A stretch of 64,000 nt of DNA from Ruminococcus sp. (GCF_017464355.1 NZ_JAFUAG010000027.1:1-64000), one strand, 5' to 3'. Counted from the stretch's first letter, positions 24,753-33,460 are shown. Notes: a model not told the origin generated them from the sequence alone. Numbers and translations are program-made.

Positions 24753-25160
24753 TTACAGCGTTGTGCCCGAAGCGTCTTCAATTGTCGGTATGCAGGGTGA
24801 AAGCTCGGTATCTGTTTTCAGTATGCATTTTCCCTTTTTGAAAACATATACCTGAAATTCGTTGCCATGCTCGGCGTCTTCATCATCACGAAGGTATATC
24901 ATGCCGTAGCTGCCTGTGGCGGCCTCTGATATGCGCCTGTATATCCCGATGATATCATCGACCTCTTTTGTGCGGTGATTAGAGCAGAGCAGGGTATCCA
25001 GAAAAGCAGAACCATTCTTATATCTCAGCTGCATATCATAGCCGCTTTCTGAGATAATGTTTTTGACCGCCTGAAGTACCTTTTCGGGCTCAAAGTCTGT
25101 CAGTGTATCTTCATCTTTAAATGTAGCCGAGACTGTTAGCCAGCCATGCAGTTCGACCAT
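24753..25160 (-). CDS. Imm7-like immunity protein
   Basis: The start at 25160 follows AAAGGAG with 8-nt spacing. The product is 135 aa, cytoplasmic. N-terminal MVELHGWLTVSATF and the central ISEAATGSYGMIYLRDDED resemble the Imm7 family of polymorphic-toxin immunity proteins. No toxin or secretion gene is adjacent, so it would be an orphan protecting against toxins of neighbouring cells. The DUF4846 gene follows in the same transcript. Confidence 0.6.
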   Translation of the reverse strand: MVELHGWLTVSATFKDEDTLTDFEPEKVLQAVKNIISESGYDMQLRYKNGSAFLDTLLCSNHRTKEVDDIIGIYRRISEAATGSYGMIYLRDDEDAEHGNEFQVYVFKKGKCILKTDTELSPCIPTIEDASGTTL

Positions 25161-25188
25161 ATCATCACTCCTTTCCGTCACAAGAAAA

Positions 25189-25217
25189 ATTATAGCATAT
25201 CGCCGCATAAAAGTCAA
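25189..25217 (-). promoter_or_regulatory. Promoter of Imm7-like/DUF4846 operon
   Basis: Minus strand TTGACT (25212-25217), 17 bp, TATAAT (25189-25194). Confidence 0.78.
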
Positions 25218-25218
25218 C

Positions 25219-25253
25219 AAAAAAACCATAGCACCTCAGCTGAGGCACTATGG
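25219..25253 (-). terminator. Terminator of pgk
   Basis: CCATAG...CTATGG (25226-25253) encloses a perfect CCTCAGCTGAGG palindrome, with CA/CA mismatches between; seven T follow on the minus strand. Confidence 0.85.
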
Positions 25254-25286
25254 CATATTTTCTGTATAAGCTTTGTGAGCCCGTTA

Positions 25287-26507
25287 TTACTTGTCAGCGA
25301 TAACGTCGATACCGGGCAGTACCTTACCCTCGAGATACTCAAGAGAAGCGCCGCCGCCGGTGGAGATGTGGCTCATCTTGTCAGCGAAGCCCAGCTGTAT
25401 AACAGCTGCAGCAGAGTCGCCGCCGCCGATGATAGTAGTAGCATCGGTCTCAGCCAGTGCCTTAGCAACAGCTATAGTACCTGCAGCCAGTGTGGGGTTC
25501 TCGAAAACGCCCATAGGTCCGTTCCATACAACGGTCTTAGCAGACTTAACAGCCTCACCGAAGAGAGCCTGAGTCTTGGTACCGATATCCAGACCTTCCT
25601 TGTCAGCAGGGATCTTGTCGGAATCAACGATCTCGACCTCAACAGGAGCATCGATAGGATCGGGGAAGTTAGCTACAACAGTGGTGTCGATAGGCAGGAG
25701 CAGCTTCTTGCCGTTCTTCTCAGCCTTCTCAATCATCTCCTTGCAGTAATCCAGCTTGCTGTCGTCAACGAGGGACTTGCCGACTTCCTTGCCCTGAGCC
25801 TTCAGGAAAGTATAAGCCATACCGCCGCCGATGATGAGAGTGTCGCACTTCTCGAGCAGGTTGGAGATAACGTTCAGCTTGTCAGCTACCTTAGCGCCGC
25901 CCAGGATAGCAACGAAGGGTCTTACAGGATCCTCAACAGCGTTGCCCAGGTAGTTGATCTCCTTCTGCATCAGGTAACCAACTGCGGTCTCCTTAACGAA
26001 CTTGGTAACGCCTGCGGTAGAAGCATGAGCTCTGTGAGCAGAACCGAAAGCGTCCATAACGAATACCTGACCATCGACCAGATCAGCCAGCTCCTTAGCG
26101 AACTCTTCACCGTTCTTGGTCTCCTCAGCACCTCTGAATCTTGTGTTCTCCAGAACAACGATCTCGCCGTCGTTCATTGCAGCAACAGCAGCCTTAGCGT
26201 TGTCGCCTACAACAGTATCGTCAGCAGCGAAAGTTACCTTGGTCTTTACCAGCTCTGCCAGTCTGTCAGCAGCGGGCTTCAGGGAGAACTTAGCCTCAGG
26301 GCCGTTCTTGGGCTTGCCCAGGTGAGAGCAAAGAACAACCTTTGCGCCGTTCTCTACCAGCTTGTTGATAGTGGGCAGTGCAGCGGTTATACGGTTATCG
26401 TTAGTGATAACGCCATCCTTCAGCGGAACGTTGAAATCAACTCTAACCAGGACCTTCTTGCCCTTTACTTCAATGTCTTCTACAGTGACCTTGTTTAAAC
26501 CTGCCAT
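25287..26507 (-). CDS. pgk: Phosphoglycerate kinase
   Basis: The start at 26507 follows GAGAGGTG with 8-nt spacing; 406 aa. Makes ATP from 1,3-bisphosphoglycerate in glycolysis. Substrate loop [37 protein letters not shown] and C-terminal GGGDSAAAV are all present. Codon choice is markedly more restricted than in neighbours, as expected for a highly expressed gene. Here it stands alone with its own promoter and terminator, not in a gap-pgk-tpi operon. Confidence 0.97.
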   Translation of the reverse strand: MAGLNKVTVEDIEVKGKKVLVRVDFNVPLKDGVITNDNRITAALPTINKLVENGAKVVLCSHLGKPKNGPEAKFSLKPAADRLAELVKTKVTFAADDTVVGDNAKAAVAAMNDGEIVVLENTRFRGAEETKNGEEFAKELADLVDGQVFVMDAFGSAHRAHASTAGVTKFVKETAVGYLMQKEINYLGNAVEDPVRPFVAILGGAKVADKLNVISNLLEKCDTLIIGGGMAYTFLKAQGKEVGKSLVDDSKLDYCKEMIEKAEKNGKKLLLPIDTTVVANFPDPIDAPVEVEIVDSDKIPADKEGLDIGTKTQALFGEAVKSAKTVVWNGPMGVFENPTLAAGTIAVAKALAETDATTIIGGGDSAAAVIQLGFADKMSHISTGGGASLEYLEGKVLPGIDVIADK

Positions 26508-26586
26508 TTTAGTGACACCTCTCATATTATATTTCCGCACGGGGCGGATACTTCATGTTGTTAATCTCTTAACAACTCTAACTTAT

Positions 26587-26615
26587 ATTATATAATATCA
26601 CAGCAAAAAAATCAA
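26587..26615 (-). promoter_or_regulatory. Promoter of pgk
   Basis: Minus strand TTGATT (26610-26615), 17 bp, TATAAT (26587-26592). Confidence 0.8.
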
Positions 26616-26679
26616 GGGGTTTTCCCGCATTTTTACCAAATTTTCAAATAAGGGCATTTTTCGGGAAAATTTTGCCCCC

Positions 26680-27090
26680 TCAAATGATGATACCCTCCAG
26701 GTGGTCGCACTCGTGCTGTATTATCTGGGCGGTGAAGCCCGTGAAATCCCCACGCTTTTTGTTGAAGTCGGTGTCCTGATACTCCACGGTTATCCTCTCC
26801 CACCTCTTGCAGGGGCGCACACCTGTCAGGGAAAGACAGCCCTCCTCGGTCATGTAGGGCCCTGCTTTTTTCACGATGACGGGGTTCACCATGACGATAT
26901 CCATTATCCCCACCGTGAAAATTATTATGCGCTTGTCATACCCTATCATGTTGGCCGCCATGCCCACACAGCGCTCGTGGTTGGCTTTCAGAGTGTCTTT
27001 GAGGTCGGTTATTATCTGTACATCATTTCTGTCCGCTTTTACGGACTTCTTTTTCAGGAACAGCACGTCCCTGACTATTTCCTTTACCAT
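26680..27090 (-). CDS. def: Peptide deformylase
   Basis: 136 aa, a compact form. Removes the formyl group from N-terminal Met of nascent proteins. The three motifs are VGMAANMIG (motif 1, Asn where most enzymes have Pro and Met where Gln is usual), EGCLSL (metal-ligand Cys) and QHECDHLEG (HExxH). The loss of the motif-1 glutamine is seen in some clostridial paralogues with uncertain activity, so this may not be the main deformylase. It starts 4 nt after uvrC stops and is co-transcribed with it. Confidence 0.88.
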   Translation of the reverse strand: MVKEIVRDVLFLKKKSVKADRNDVQIITDLKDTLKANHERCVGMAANMIGYDKRIIIFTVGIMDIVMVNPVIVKKAGPYMTEEGCLSLTGVRPCKRWERITVEYQDTDFNKKRGDFTGFTAQIIQHECDHLEGIII

Positions 27091-27094
27091 TGTA

Positions 27095-28939
27095 TCAGCT
27101 CATTTCATCTATTATAGCTTTGAGTGCCCTTGCGGTCTCCTCGTTTATGCCAGCCACACTGCGCAGTTCTTCAAGGGAAGCCTTTTTCAGCGCCTCCTTG
27201 GTCTTGAAGGTGGTTATCAGCTTCTGCGCCTTTTTGTCCCCCACGCCCCTGACGCTTGTCAGCTCCAGCGTAAAGGCTGACTTCTTCCGCTTAGTTTTCT
27301 GGTAGGTTATGGCAACACGGTGTACCTCGTCCTGTATCTGTGTCACCAGGTTGAAGGCCCCGCGGCTTTTCAGCAGTGATATCTCACCGTCCCCTGTGGC
27401 AATGGCACGGGTGCGGTGGTGGTCGTCCTTTACCAGACCATACAGCGGCACATCGACTTTCAGCCTTGCCAGTACGGGCTTTATGGTGTTCACATGGCCG
27501 TTGCCGCCGTCCAGGAGGATAAGATCGGGCTTCTGGGAAAAGCATTCATCCTCACCCTTGAAGTATTCTGCGAACCGCCTTTCGATGACCTCGGTCATGC
27601 AGGCATAGTCGTTCTGTTCCAGCACGGTCTTTATGCTGAATTTGCGGTATCTCTTCTTGCATGGCCTGCCGTTCTCGAAGACCACCATGCCCGCAACCAT
27701 ATCCGATGAAGCCAGATTTGAGATATCATAGCATTCGATGAACCTCGGGGGAGTTTCCATGCCCAGCGCCCTTGCCAGCTCTTCAAGCCCCGCTACCTCG
27801 CGGCCTGTTCTGCCCACGCGGACGGAGATGAACTCATTGGCATTATTCTTCGCCAGGTTAGCCAGCTGGAGCAAGTGTCCTCTTTTAGGTACAGTTACAT
27901 ATATAGCGTGGCCGTACTTCTCCCGCAGGTACTGCTGCAGCATGGCTATGTCGGAGGGCTCCTCCTCCAGCAGGATATTTTTGGGCGCATCGTCCTTCAT
28001 GGCATAGTAGCTCAGCACGAATTCCTCTATCATCTGGGCAGGCTCAGCACGGTCGCCCAGGAAGTAATCTGCCTTGTCCGTCAGCCTGCCCCCGCGGTAC
28101 ATTATCACGCTGGCACAGGCTATATCCACATTCTGGGAGATAGCTATGATATCGCAGTCAGGCACCGTTTCGTCGATTATCTTCTGGTTCTCCGCGGCTT
28201 TCTGTATGGCGGTTATCCTGTCCCGCAGACGGGCAGCCAGCTCAAATTCCAGATCCTCCGCAGCCCTTTCCATCTCAGCGGTCAGCCGTTCCACCGATTG
28301 TGAAGACCCGTTCTTTATATAGTCCACCGCCTGCTCCACCGTCTGCCTGTATTCCTCCTCCGAGAACTGCCCCGTACACACCCCCATGCAGCGCTTGATA
28401 TGATAATTCAGGCAGGGCCGCTGCTTGCGGAAATCCCTGGGGAACACCCTTGTGCAGGTAGGCAGCCTGAAAACACGGTTGGCTTCCTCCACCGCCTGTT
28501 TTACCGCAAAGGAAGATGTATACGGCCCGATGTATTCAGCGTCATCATCGCTTTTCTGCAGCACCGCCTGTATCCTTGGGAAAGGCTCCTTAGTCACACG
28601 GATATAGCTGTAGCCCTTGTCGTCCTTGAGCAGTATATTGTACTTGGGGGTATGCAGCTTTATCAGCGAGCATTCCAGCACCAGCGCTTCAAACTCGCTG
28701 TCCGTCACGATGAACTCGTAGTCGTTGACGTTGGATACCATTTTCCAAACCTTGGGCAGATGATCCTGTCCCTTGCGGAAATATGAGGTGACACGGTTGT
28801 GCAGATTCTTCGCCTTGCCGATATAGATTATCTTCCCGCTTTTGTCCTTCATTATATATACCCCCGGGGAGGTGGTCAGCTTTGAGGTCTTGTCCCGCAG
28901 AAAGGGAAGTCGGGGGTTATGCTCATCGGTGATATACAT
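27095..28939 (-). CDS. uvrC: Excinuclease ABC subunit C
   Basis: 614 aa, full length. Makes both incisions in nucleotide-excision repair. N-terminal GIY-YIG domain (SPGVYIMKDKSGKIIYIGKAKNLHNRVTSYF), Cys-rich region (CLNYHIKRCMGVC), UVR helix pair near 200-235, RNase H-like C-terminal nuclease (IECYDISNLASSDMVAGMVVF; LILLDGGNGHVN) and tandem HhH motifs at the end. It is the first gene of a uvrC-def pair. Confidence 0.96.
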   Translation of the reverse strand: MYITDEHNPRLPFLRDKTSKLTTSPGVYIMKDKSGKIIYIGKAKNLHNRVTSYFRKGQDHLPKVWKMVSNVNDYEFIVTDSEFEALVLECSLIKLHTPKYNILLKDDKGYSYIRVTKEPFPRIQAVLQKSDDDAEYIGPYTSSFAVKQAVEEANRVFRLPTCTRVFPRDFRKQRPCLNYHIKRCMGVCTGQFSEEEYRQTVEQAVDYIKNGSSQSVERLTAEMERAAEDLEFELAARLRDRITAIQKAAENQKIIDETVPDCDIIAISQNVDIACASVIMYRGGRLTDKADYFLGDRAEPAQMIEEFVLSYYAMKDDAPKNILLEEEPSDIAMLQQYLREKYGHAIYVTVPKRGHLLQLANLAKNNANEFISVRVGRTGREVAGLEELARALGMETPPRFIECYDISNLASSDMVAGMVVFENGRPCKKRYRKFSIKTVLEQNDYACMTEVIERRFAEYFKGEDECFSQKPDLILLDGGNGHVNTIKPVLARLKVDVPLYGLVKDDHHRTRAIATGDGEISLLKSRGAFNLVTQIQDEVHRVAITYQKTKRKKSAFTLELTSVRGVGDKKAQKLITTFKTKEALKKASLEELRSVAGINEETARALKAIIDEMS

Positions 28940-28956
28940 AGGTTCTCCTTACAAAT

Positions 28957-28982
28957 TATCCCCCGCCTGCTGACGGGGGATA
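28957..28982 (-). terminator. Terminator after DUF6508-like gene
   Basis: TATCCCCCG (28957-28965) pairs with CGGGGGATA (28974-28982); followed on the minus strand by ATTTGT. Confidence 0.75.
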
Positions 28983-28985
28983 GGT

Positions 28986-29327
28986 TTATTTCACTGTTTC
29001 GTGCAGCCGCAGACACAGGGCTTCAAGGGTGCCGTTTTCCACGGCCTCAGCAAACCTTGTGCCGCCGAAATGCTCAGACCGTATGAGGAATACTATGTAA
29101 GCCAGTATTCGGTCACGGTCAAGCTGTTCAATGTCTTTTCTGCCGTTGCTGTCATTGTATCGGGTGTAGTCGATATCGCAAAGCCCAAGCTCTTTGAACT
29201 TGTCCAGCCATTGCCTTATGGGTCCGTCATACACGGGATAAGACATGGGAAAGCTGTCATTCTTCACCCATGTGACAGCCTGCTTTTTCAGCACGGGCAG
29301 CTGTCTGCATTTTTCGTCGGTTATCAT
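28986..29327 (-). CDS. DUF6508-like hypothetical protein
   Basis: 113 aa, cytoplasmic. The segment PMSYPVYDGPIRQWLDKFKEL and the C-terminal DRILAYIVFLIRSEHFGGTRFAEAVENG resemble what I recall of DUF6508. The function is unknown. Its start overlaps the stop of the NYN-domain gene by 4 nt, so it is translationally coupled to it. Confidence 0.6.
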   Translation of the reverse strand: MITDEKCRQLPVLKKQAVTWVKNDSFPMSYPVYDGPIRQWLDKFKELGLCDIDYTRYNDSNGRKDIEQLDRDRILAYIVFLIRSEHFGGTRFAEAVENGTLEALCLRLHETVK

Positions 29328-31000
29328 TTTATAGCCTCGCTCAGACTCTCATATTCAGCCTTGATAGCGTTGTAGTAAACGCAGCCCACCTTTTTGCCGA
29401 ACTGTTTTATCATTCTTATGTAAAGCTGCTGTCTTGTGGGAACTTCCCTGAACAGCTGGCGGATAAGCTCCAGCTCTTCCGAAGAGCATTTGCCCTCCAG
29501 CAGTTCTGCCAGCCTGTCGCCGCTTGCTGCGGGCTCAGCATTCTTCTCGCTCTTTTTAGAACGGGACTTCTTAGCCTTTGCAGGCTTTTCCTCAGCGGAC
29601 TTCTCAGCCTTTTCGGCCTTATTATCCTCCGCAGTCTTCTTGGGTCTGCCTGGTCTTTTAGCCTTTGCGGGCTTTTCCTCGGGCTTTTCTTCCGCCTTGA
29701 CCTCAGTAGCCTTATCCTCAGCTTTAGCTTCGGCAGGTTTCTCCTCAGCCTTGACTTCGGCAGTTTTCTCCTCGGCCTTGGCTTCCACGGGCTTTTCCTC
29801 TGCCTTTGCGGGAACTTCCGCTGGAGCGGCAACTACAGTATCAGGGCTGACATACTCGGGGTGTTCAGCCGCATACATCTCTTTCAGACGGAGATACTTG
29901 GGGCGCAGCAGCTTGTAAAGCTCGGTGGCGTCCTGCTTGTAATCCTTGGCCAGCGCATTGTGGAACTCTTCCTTGGTATCGGAATTTATCAGCAGCTGGG
30001 AGATGTGGTTTACCTCCGCAGGCTTGATGTTCAGCTTTTTCAGAGCCTCTTTCAGCGAGGGGTAAAACTCTCGGACAGCCTTGTTCTTCGGCTTTTCCGC
30101 AGGCTTCTGCGAAGCGGGCTTTTCTTCCGCTGCGGGCTTTTCGGCAGGATCTGCCTTTTTCTCTGCGGGCTTCACTTCTTCTGCCGCAGGCTTTTCCTCT
30201 GCCTTGGGTGCAACATCTTCGGGCTTTATAATGGTATATGCCCCGAATGAAGCTTCCAGCGCACTCACTTCCTCAGCGCTCAGCGTGAACTCTTCCTCTG
30301 CCGCAGGTGCAGCCTTTTTCTCGACCCTCGGAGCCTTGGTGCGCTTATCCCTTGGGGCACGCTTTTCAGTGAAGCGGCCGTCCGCGGGTGCATCAGCTTC
30401 CTTCACAGGCTCAGCCTTTGGCTCTTCGGCAGCAGGCTCAGCCTTGGGAGCTTCTTCCTTGACCTCCACGGCAGGTACTGTCAGCGGAACAGCCTTCTCC
30501 GCAGGCTCGCTTACCTCTGCAGGGGCAGGAGTTTCCTGTACCTCAGCAGCAGGTTCAGCTGCAAATACGGTATCGTCGGTCTCATCTTCCTCGATGACAG
30601 CCTGCTTCTTGCCTCCTGCATAGTTTATGGCCTGGGCAATGGTCTTGGTGCGGTATACCACGCAGTCAGGGGCTGCGATATACTTTCCGTGCCAGAAATC
30701 ATGGAGAAAATCAAAACTCTTGTCGTTGCTGATAACAAAGATGTGGCTGTAATAATTCTTGCTGACAAGATAGCCCAGCAGTGTGGAAAGCTGGAAATCC
30801 AGCGCATTCTTTCCGCCTACGTGTACCTTGAAATACTCGACCTCTGCCTTGGATATCAGCACCTTCTGGTGCATCTCGAAGTTTATGGTGTCAGCATTCT
30901 CACTGTAGAAAATGATGACACGGTCATACTCCGTCAGGCTGTCGATACCGGTCAGTCCCTTTGACTTCACATTCTCAAAGTCGATAAGATAAATTTTCAT
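29324..31000 (-). CDS. NYN/PIN-domain protein with long Lys/Ala/Glu/Pro-rich tail
   Basis: The start at 31000 follows AAAGGA; 558 aa. Residues 1-130 form an NYN-type PIN nuclease fold: YLIDFENVK (first acidic residue), IIFYSENAD, GGKNALDFQLSTLLGYLV (second acidic) and FVISNDKSFD (third). The middle, about 150-460, is low complexity with many EEKPAE/AEVKAEEKP units and GRPKK-type AT-hook-like motifs. Within this lies a conserved helical stretch (REFYPSLKEALKKLNIKPAEVNHI) and the protein closes with a similar helical domain. An RNA-directed nuclease is inferred from the fold. The repeated AEEKP stretch resembles histone H1-like tails and may bind nucleic acid. It is the first gene of an operon with the DUF6508-like gene. 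Confidence 0.78.
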   Translation of the reverse strand: MKIYLIDFENVKSKGLTGIDSLTEYDRVIIFYSENADTINFEMHQKVLISKAEVEYFKVHVGGKNALDFQLSTLLGYLVSKNYYSHIFVISNDKSFDFLHDFWHGKYIAAPDCVVYRTKTIAQAINYAGGKKQAVIEEDETDDTVFAAEPAAEVQETPAPAEVSEPAEKAVPLTVPAVEVKEEAPKAEPAAEEPKAEPVKEADAPADGRFTEKRAPRDKRTKAPRVEKKAAPAAEEEFTLSAEEVSALEASFGAYTIIKPEDVAPKAEEKPAAEEVKPAEKKADPAEKPAAEEKPASQKPAEKPKNKAVREFYPSLKEALKKLNIKPAEVNHISQLLINSDTKEEFHNALAKDYKQDATELYKLLRPKYLRLKEMYAAEHPEYVSPDTVVAAPAEVPAKAEEKPVEAKAEEKTAEVKAEEKPAEAKAEDKATEVKAEEKPEEKPAKAKRPGRPKKTAEDNKAEKAEKSAEEKPAKAKKSRSKKSEKNAEPAASGDRLAELLEGKCSSEELELIRQLFREVPTRQQLYIRMIKQFGKKVGCVYYNAIKAEYESLSEAIK

Positions 31001-31180
31001 CGGTTTTTTCCTTTCGGTATTATGTGACGGGACCGCAGCCTCCTCCCGAAGCGGCACACACAGAGCCCCTGCGCCGGTTAGACATGGACATCAGTCGGCA
31101 CAGGATAACTCCGTACTGCCGCAGCCGACATATCCGCCGCGGTTTCCGTATCCTGTTCGGTGCAGACAAAACGCACCGTC
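31001..31180 (-). promoter_or_regulatory. Long, G+C-rich structured leader of the NYN-domain gene
   Basis: From the likely transcription start near 31180 to the ATG there are about 180 nt, far richer in G+C than other leaders here. Pairing possibilities on the minus strand include an outer GACGG/CCGTC, CGGTGC/GCACCG enclosing a T-rich loop, and GTCGGC/GCCGAC enclosing another arm. No known riboswitch is recognised. A structured cis-regulatory RNA is inferred. Confidence 0.45.
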
Positions 31181-31186
31181 CCTCAC

Positions 31187-31215
31187 ATTATATCATATCT
31201 GCCGCGATTTATCAA
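31187..31215 (-). promoter_or_regulatory. Promoter of NYN-domain operon
   Basis: Minus strand TTGATA (31210-31215), 17 bp, TATAAT (31187-31192). Confidence 0.78.
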
Positions 31216-31288
31216 GTGTTTTTGCCAAAAAAACTTGCATCTGCACAGCCTGCGGCAGCTGCTTGCACAACGGATAAATGAAAGATAT

Positions 31289-31378
31289 ATTTTGCAGGAT
31301 TTCGCTTTTTGAAATTCATGTTGCATAAACTTCTGCAAAATCGGGCTTTTATCGCACGGCGATGTTTTGATTTTGCAG
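31289..31378 (+). promoter_or_regulatory. Repeated ATTTTGCAG boxes upstream of gdhA
   Basis: ATTTTGCAG occurs at 31289-31297 and 31370-31378, and inverted (CTGCAAAAT) at 31333-31341. Related TTGCATAAA boxes are at 31321 and 31416, and the gdhA -35 is itself TTGCAA. This stretch (31216-31501) holds no gene and is a candidate activator or repressor binding region for gdhA. Confidence 0.45.
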
Positions 31379-31501
31379 GAATGCCTTCTGCACCATGCAT
31401 AACTAATCCGACTATTTGCATAAATATCACGGACAAATTTAGTCGATTTATTCCGAATGATATAAAATTTGCGGAAATCTTGAAATTTTGCGTTTTTCTA
31501 C

Positions 31502-31570
31502 TTGCAAAATGAGAAATTGTGTGCTATAATATAAGGGCAGTGTGAGCCGATGACGGACAAATGTCCGTCA
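31502..31570 (+). promoter_or_regulatory. gdhA promoter and leader dyad
   Basis: TTGCAA (31502-31507), 17 bp, TATAAT (31525-31530). The leader then contains the near-perfect palindrome TGACGGACAAATGTCCGTCA (31551-31570), which could be an operator or an mRNA hairpin. Confidence 0.7.
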
Positions 31571-31618
31571 CAGACGGGCTTACAGCGTTTAATTTATTTA
31601 AAGATGGGAGTTTTTACA

Positions 31619-32971
31619 ATGGCATTGAAGAATGAATACCTCCAGAAGGTATACGAGCAGGTCGAGAAGAGAAACCCCGGCGAGAAGGAATTCCACCAGG
31701 CAGTTTATGAGGTACTTGAGAGCCTCGTTCCCGTAGCTGACAAGAGACAGGATCTGATCGACGCAGGCGTATTCGACAGAATAGTTGAGCCTGAGAGACA
31801 GGTAATGTTCCGTGTTCCCTGGGTAGATGATAACGGCAAGGTACAGGTCAACAGAGGTTTCAGAGTACAGTTCAACTCTGCTATCGGTCCTTACAAGGGC
31901 GGTCTGAGATTCCACCCCACTGTATGCGCATCTGTTATCAAGTTCCTGGGCTTTGAGCAGATCTTCAAGAACAGCCTGACCAGCCTTCCTATGGGCGGCG
32001 GCAAGGGCGGTTCTGACTTTGATCCTCAGGGCAAGTCCGATGCAGAAGTTATGCGTTTCTGCCAGAGCTTCATGACCGAGCTGTGCAAGCACATCGGTGC
32101 TGACACTGACGTTCCTGCAGGCGATATCGGCGTAGGCGGCAGAGAGATCGGCTACCTGTTCGGCCAGTACAAGAGACTGAGAAACGAGTTCACAGGCGTT
32201 CTGACCGGTAAGAACCGTGAGTTCGGCGGCTCTCTGATCAGACCTGAGGCTACAGGCTACGGTGCTGTTTACTACACTGTTGAGCTGCTCAAGCACTTCG
32301 GTGACAGCATCGAGGGCAAGACCTTTGCAGTATCAGGCTTCGGCAACGTTGCTTGGGGTACTATCAAGAAGGTCAACGAGCTGGGCGGTAAGGTAGTTAC
32401 CATTTCCGGTCCTGACGGCTACATCTATGATGCTGACGGTATCAATACTCCCGAGAAGGTAGATTACCTGCTGGAGATGAGAGCTTCCTGCAGAAACAGA
32501 GTTCAGGATTACGCTGACAAGTTCGGTGTACCTTTCTTTGCAGGCAAGAAGCCTTGGGAGCAGAAGGTAGACATCGTAATGCCTTGCGCTACCCAGAACG
32601 AGGTAACTATCGACGACGCTAAGAACATCGTTGCTAACGGCGTTAAGTACTATGTTGAGGTTTCCAATATGCCTACAACTGCTGATGCAGTAGCTTACCT
32701 AAGAGAGAACGGCGCTATCGTAGCTCCTTCCAAGGCTGTTAACGCAGGCGGCGTTGCAGTTTCCGGTCTGGAGATGAGCCAGAACTCCATGAGATACAGC
32801 TGGACTTCCGAGGAAGTTGACGCTAAGCTGCACCAGATCATGCAGAACATCTTCTCTGCATCTATCGAGGCTGCTCACGAGTACGGCCTGGGCGATGACC
32901 TGATCGCAGGCGCTAACATCGCAGGCTTCCTGAAGGTTGCTGAGGCTATGAAGGCTCAGGGCGTGGTATAA
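31619..32971 (+). CDS. gdhA: NADP-specific glutamate dehydrogenase
   Basis: The start at 31619 follows GGGAG; 450 aa, typical of hexameric bacterial enzymes. Aminates 2-oxoglutarate to glutamate, the main ammonia-assimilation route in rumen and gut Clostridia. Hallmarks are VQFNSAIGPYKGGLRFHP, the catalytic-lysine loop LTSLPMGGGKGGSDFDP, DVPAGDIGVGGREIGYL, and the nucleotide fold VSGFGNVAWG. Codon bias is strong (very high expression). The unusually long upstream region suggests nitrogen or carbon control. A strong terminator is at 33005. Confidence 0.97.
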   Translation: MALKNEYLQKVYEQVEKRNPGEKEFHQAVYEVLESLVPVADKRQDLIDAGVFDRIVEPERQVMFRVPWVDDNGKVQVNRGFRVQFNSAIGPYKGGLRFHPTVCASVIKFLGFEQIFKNSLTSLPMGGGKGGSDFDPQGKSDAEVMRFCQSFMTELCKHIGADTDVPAGDIGVGGREIGYLFGQYKRLRNEFTGVLTGKNREFGGSLIRPEATGYGAVYYTVELLKHFGDSIEGKTFAVSGFGNVAWGTIKKVNELGGKVVTISGPDGYIYDADGINTPEKVDYLLEMRASCRNRVQDYADKFGVPFFAGKKPWEQKVDIVMPCATQNEVTIDDAKNIVANGVKYYVEVSNMPTTADAVAYLRENGAIVAPSKAVNAGGVAVSGLEMSQNSMRYSWTSEEVDAKLHQIMQNIFSASIEAAHEYGLGDDLIAGANIAGFLKVAEAMKAQGVV

Positions 32972-33004
32972 TTCTAGCCATTTAAACTTTGATCCTATAT
33001 ATGA

Positions 33005-33037
33005 CCGCACCCGTCGTTATCGGCGGGTGCGGTTTTT
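33005..33037 (+). terminator. Terminator of gdhA
   Basis: CCGCACCCGTCG (33005-33016), TTAT, CGGCGGGTGCGG (33021-33032), TTTTT. Confidence 0.9.
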
Positions 33038-33049
33038 GTATGCATGATA

Positions 33050-33090
33050 AAAGACCGCTGTCTGTCCGTCCTGACAGTTCAGCGGTCTTT
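33050..33090 (-). terminator. Terminator of LysR-cupin operon
   Basis: AAAGACCGCTG (33050-33060) and CAGCGGTCTTT (33080-33090), with an inner CTGTC...GACAG arm; functional in either direction. Confidence 0.8.
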
Positions 33091-33101
33091 GTCTTTTGTT
33101 T

Positions 33102-33431
33102 TTACCTTGCGGCAACTATGGTCAGCATGACAAGGTCTTCCTCACCTGTGTTGACTATGCTGTGGCTTGAACCCTTGGGGCATATGTGCATGACCCCTGC
33201 TCTGAGTTCTTCCTCGCTGCCGTTACAGAAAGCCTTGCCTGTCCCGCTCATGATGTAGTTCAGGTCATCGCCCGAGGTCTGGGTGTGGATGCCTATGCTT
33301 CCGTCGCGGTGGATAACTGTGCGCACTATCCTGTACCTGTCATCGTTGTACATCTGTATTGTCATCTCGCCTGTGCCGCCGTTCATGCCTGGGATAGTCG
33401 CAGGTGACATATCGTTGAAGTCTATCGTCAT
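33102..33431 (-). CDS. Cupin-domain protein
   Basis: The start at 33431 (MTIDFND); 109 aa. Single-domain beta barrel with cupin motif 1 (GSIGIHTQTSGDDLNYIMSGTGKAF) and motif 2 (CPKGSSHSIVNTGEED). The His/Glu metal ligands are only partly conserved: one His in motif 1 and one in motif 2. It may be a sugar- or small-molecule-binding cupin rather than an enzyme. It lies 29 nt downstream of the LysR regulator gene in the same transcript and is a plausible effector-binding partner or target. Confidence 0.8.
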   Translation of the reverse strand: MTIDFNDMSPATIPGMNGGTGEMTIQMYNDDRYRIVRTVIHRDGSIGIHTQTSGDDLNYIMSGTGKAFCNGSEEELRAGVMHICPKGSSHSIVNTGEEDLVMLTIVAAR

Positions 33432-33460
33432 AAAGCTCACTCTTCCTATATCTGAAATCA

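Noticed and set aside
25146..26498. Long open frame opposite pgk on the plus strand (about 450 codons)
   Set aside because: It is the antisense of a highly codon-biased gene; Ser/Leu/Val-rich with no domain, and no ribosome site.
29436..30623. Several Ser/Ala/Gly-rich frames opposite the NYN-domain tail
   Set aside because: They mirror the repetitive Ala/Lys/Glu/Pro tail and have no signals of their own.
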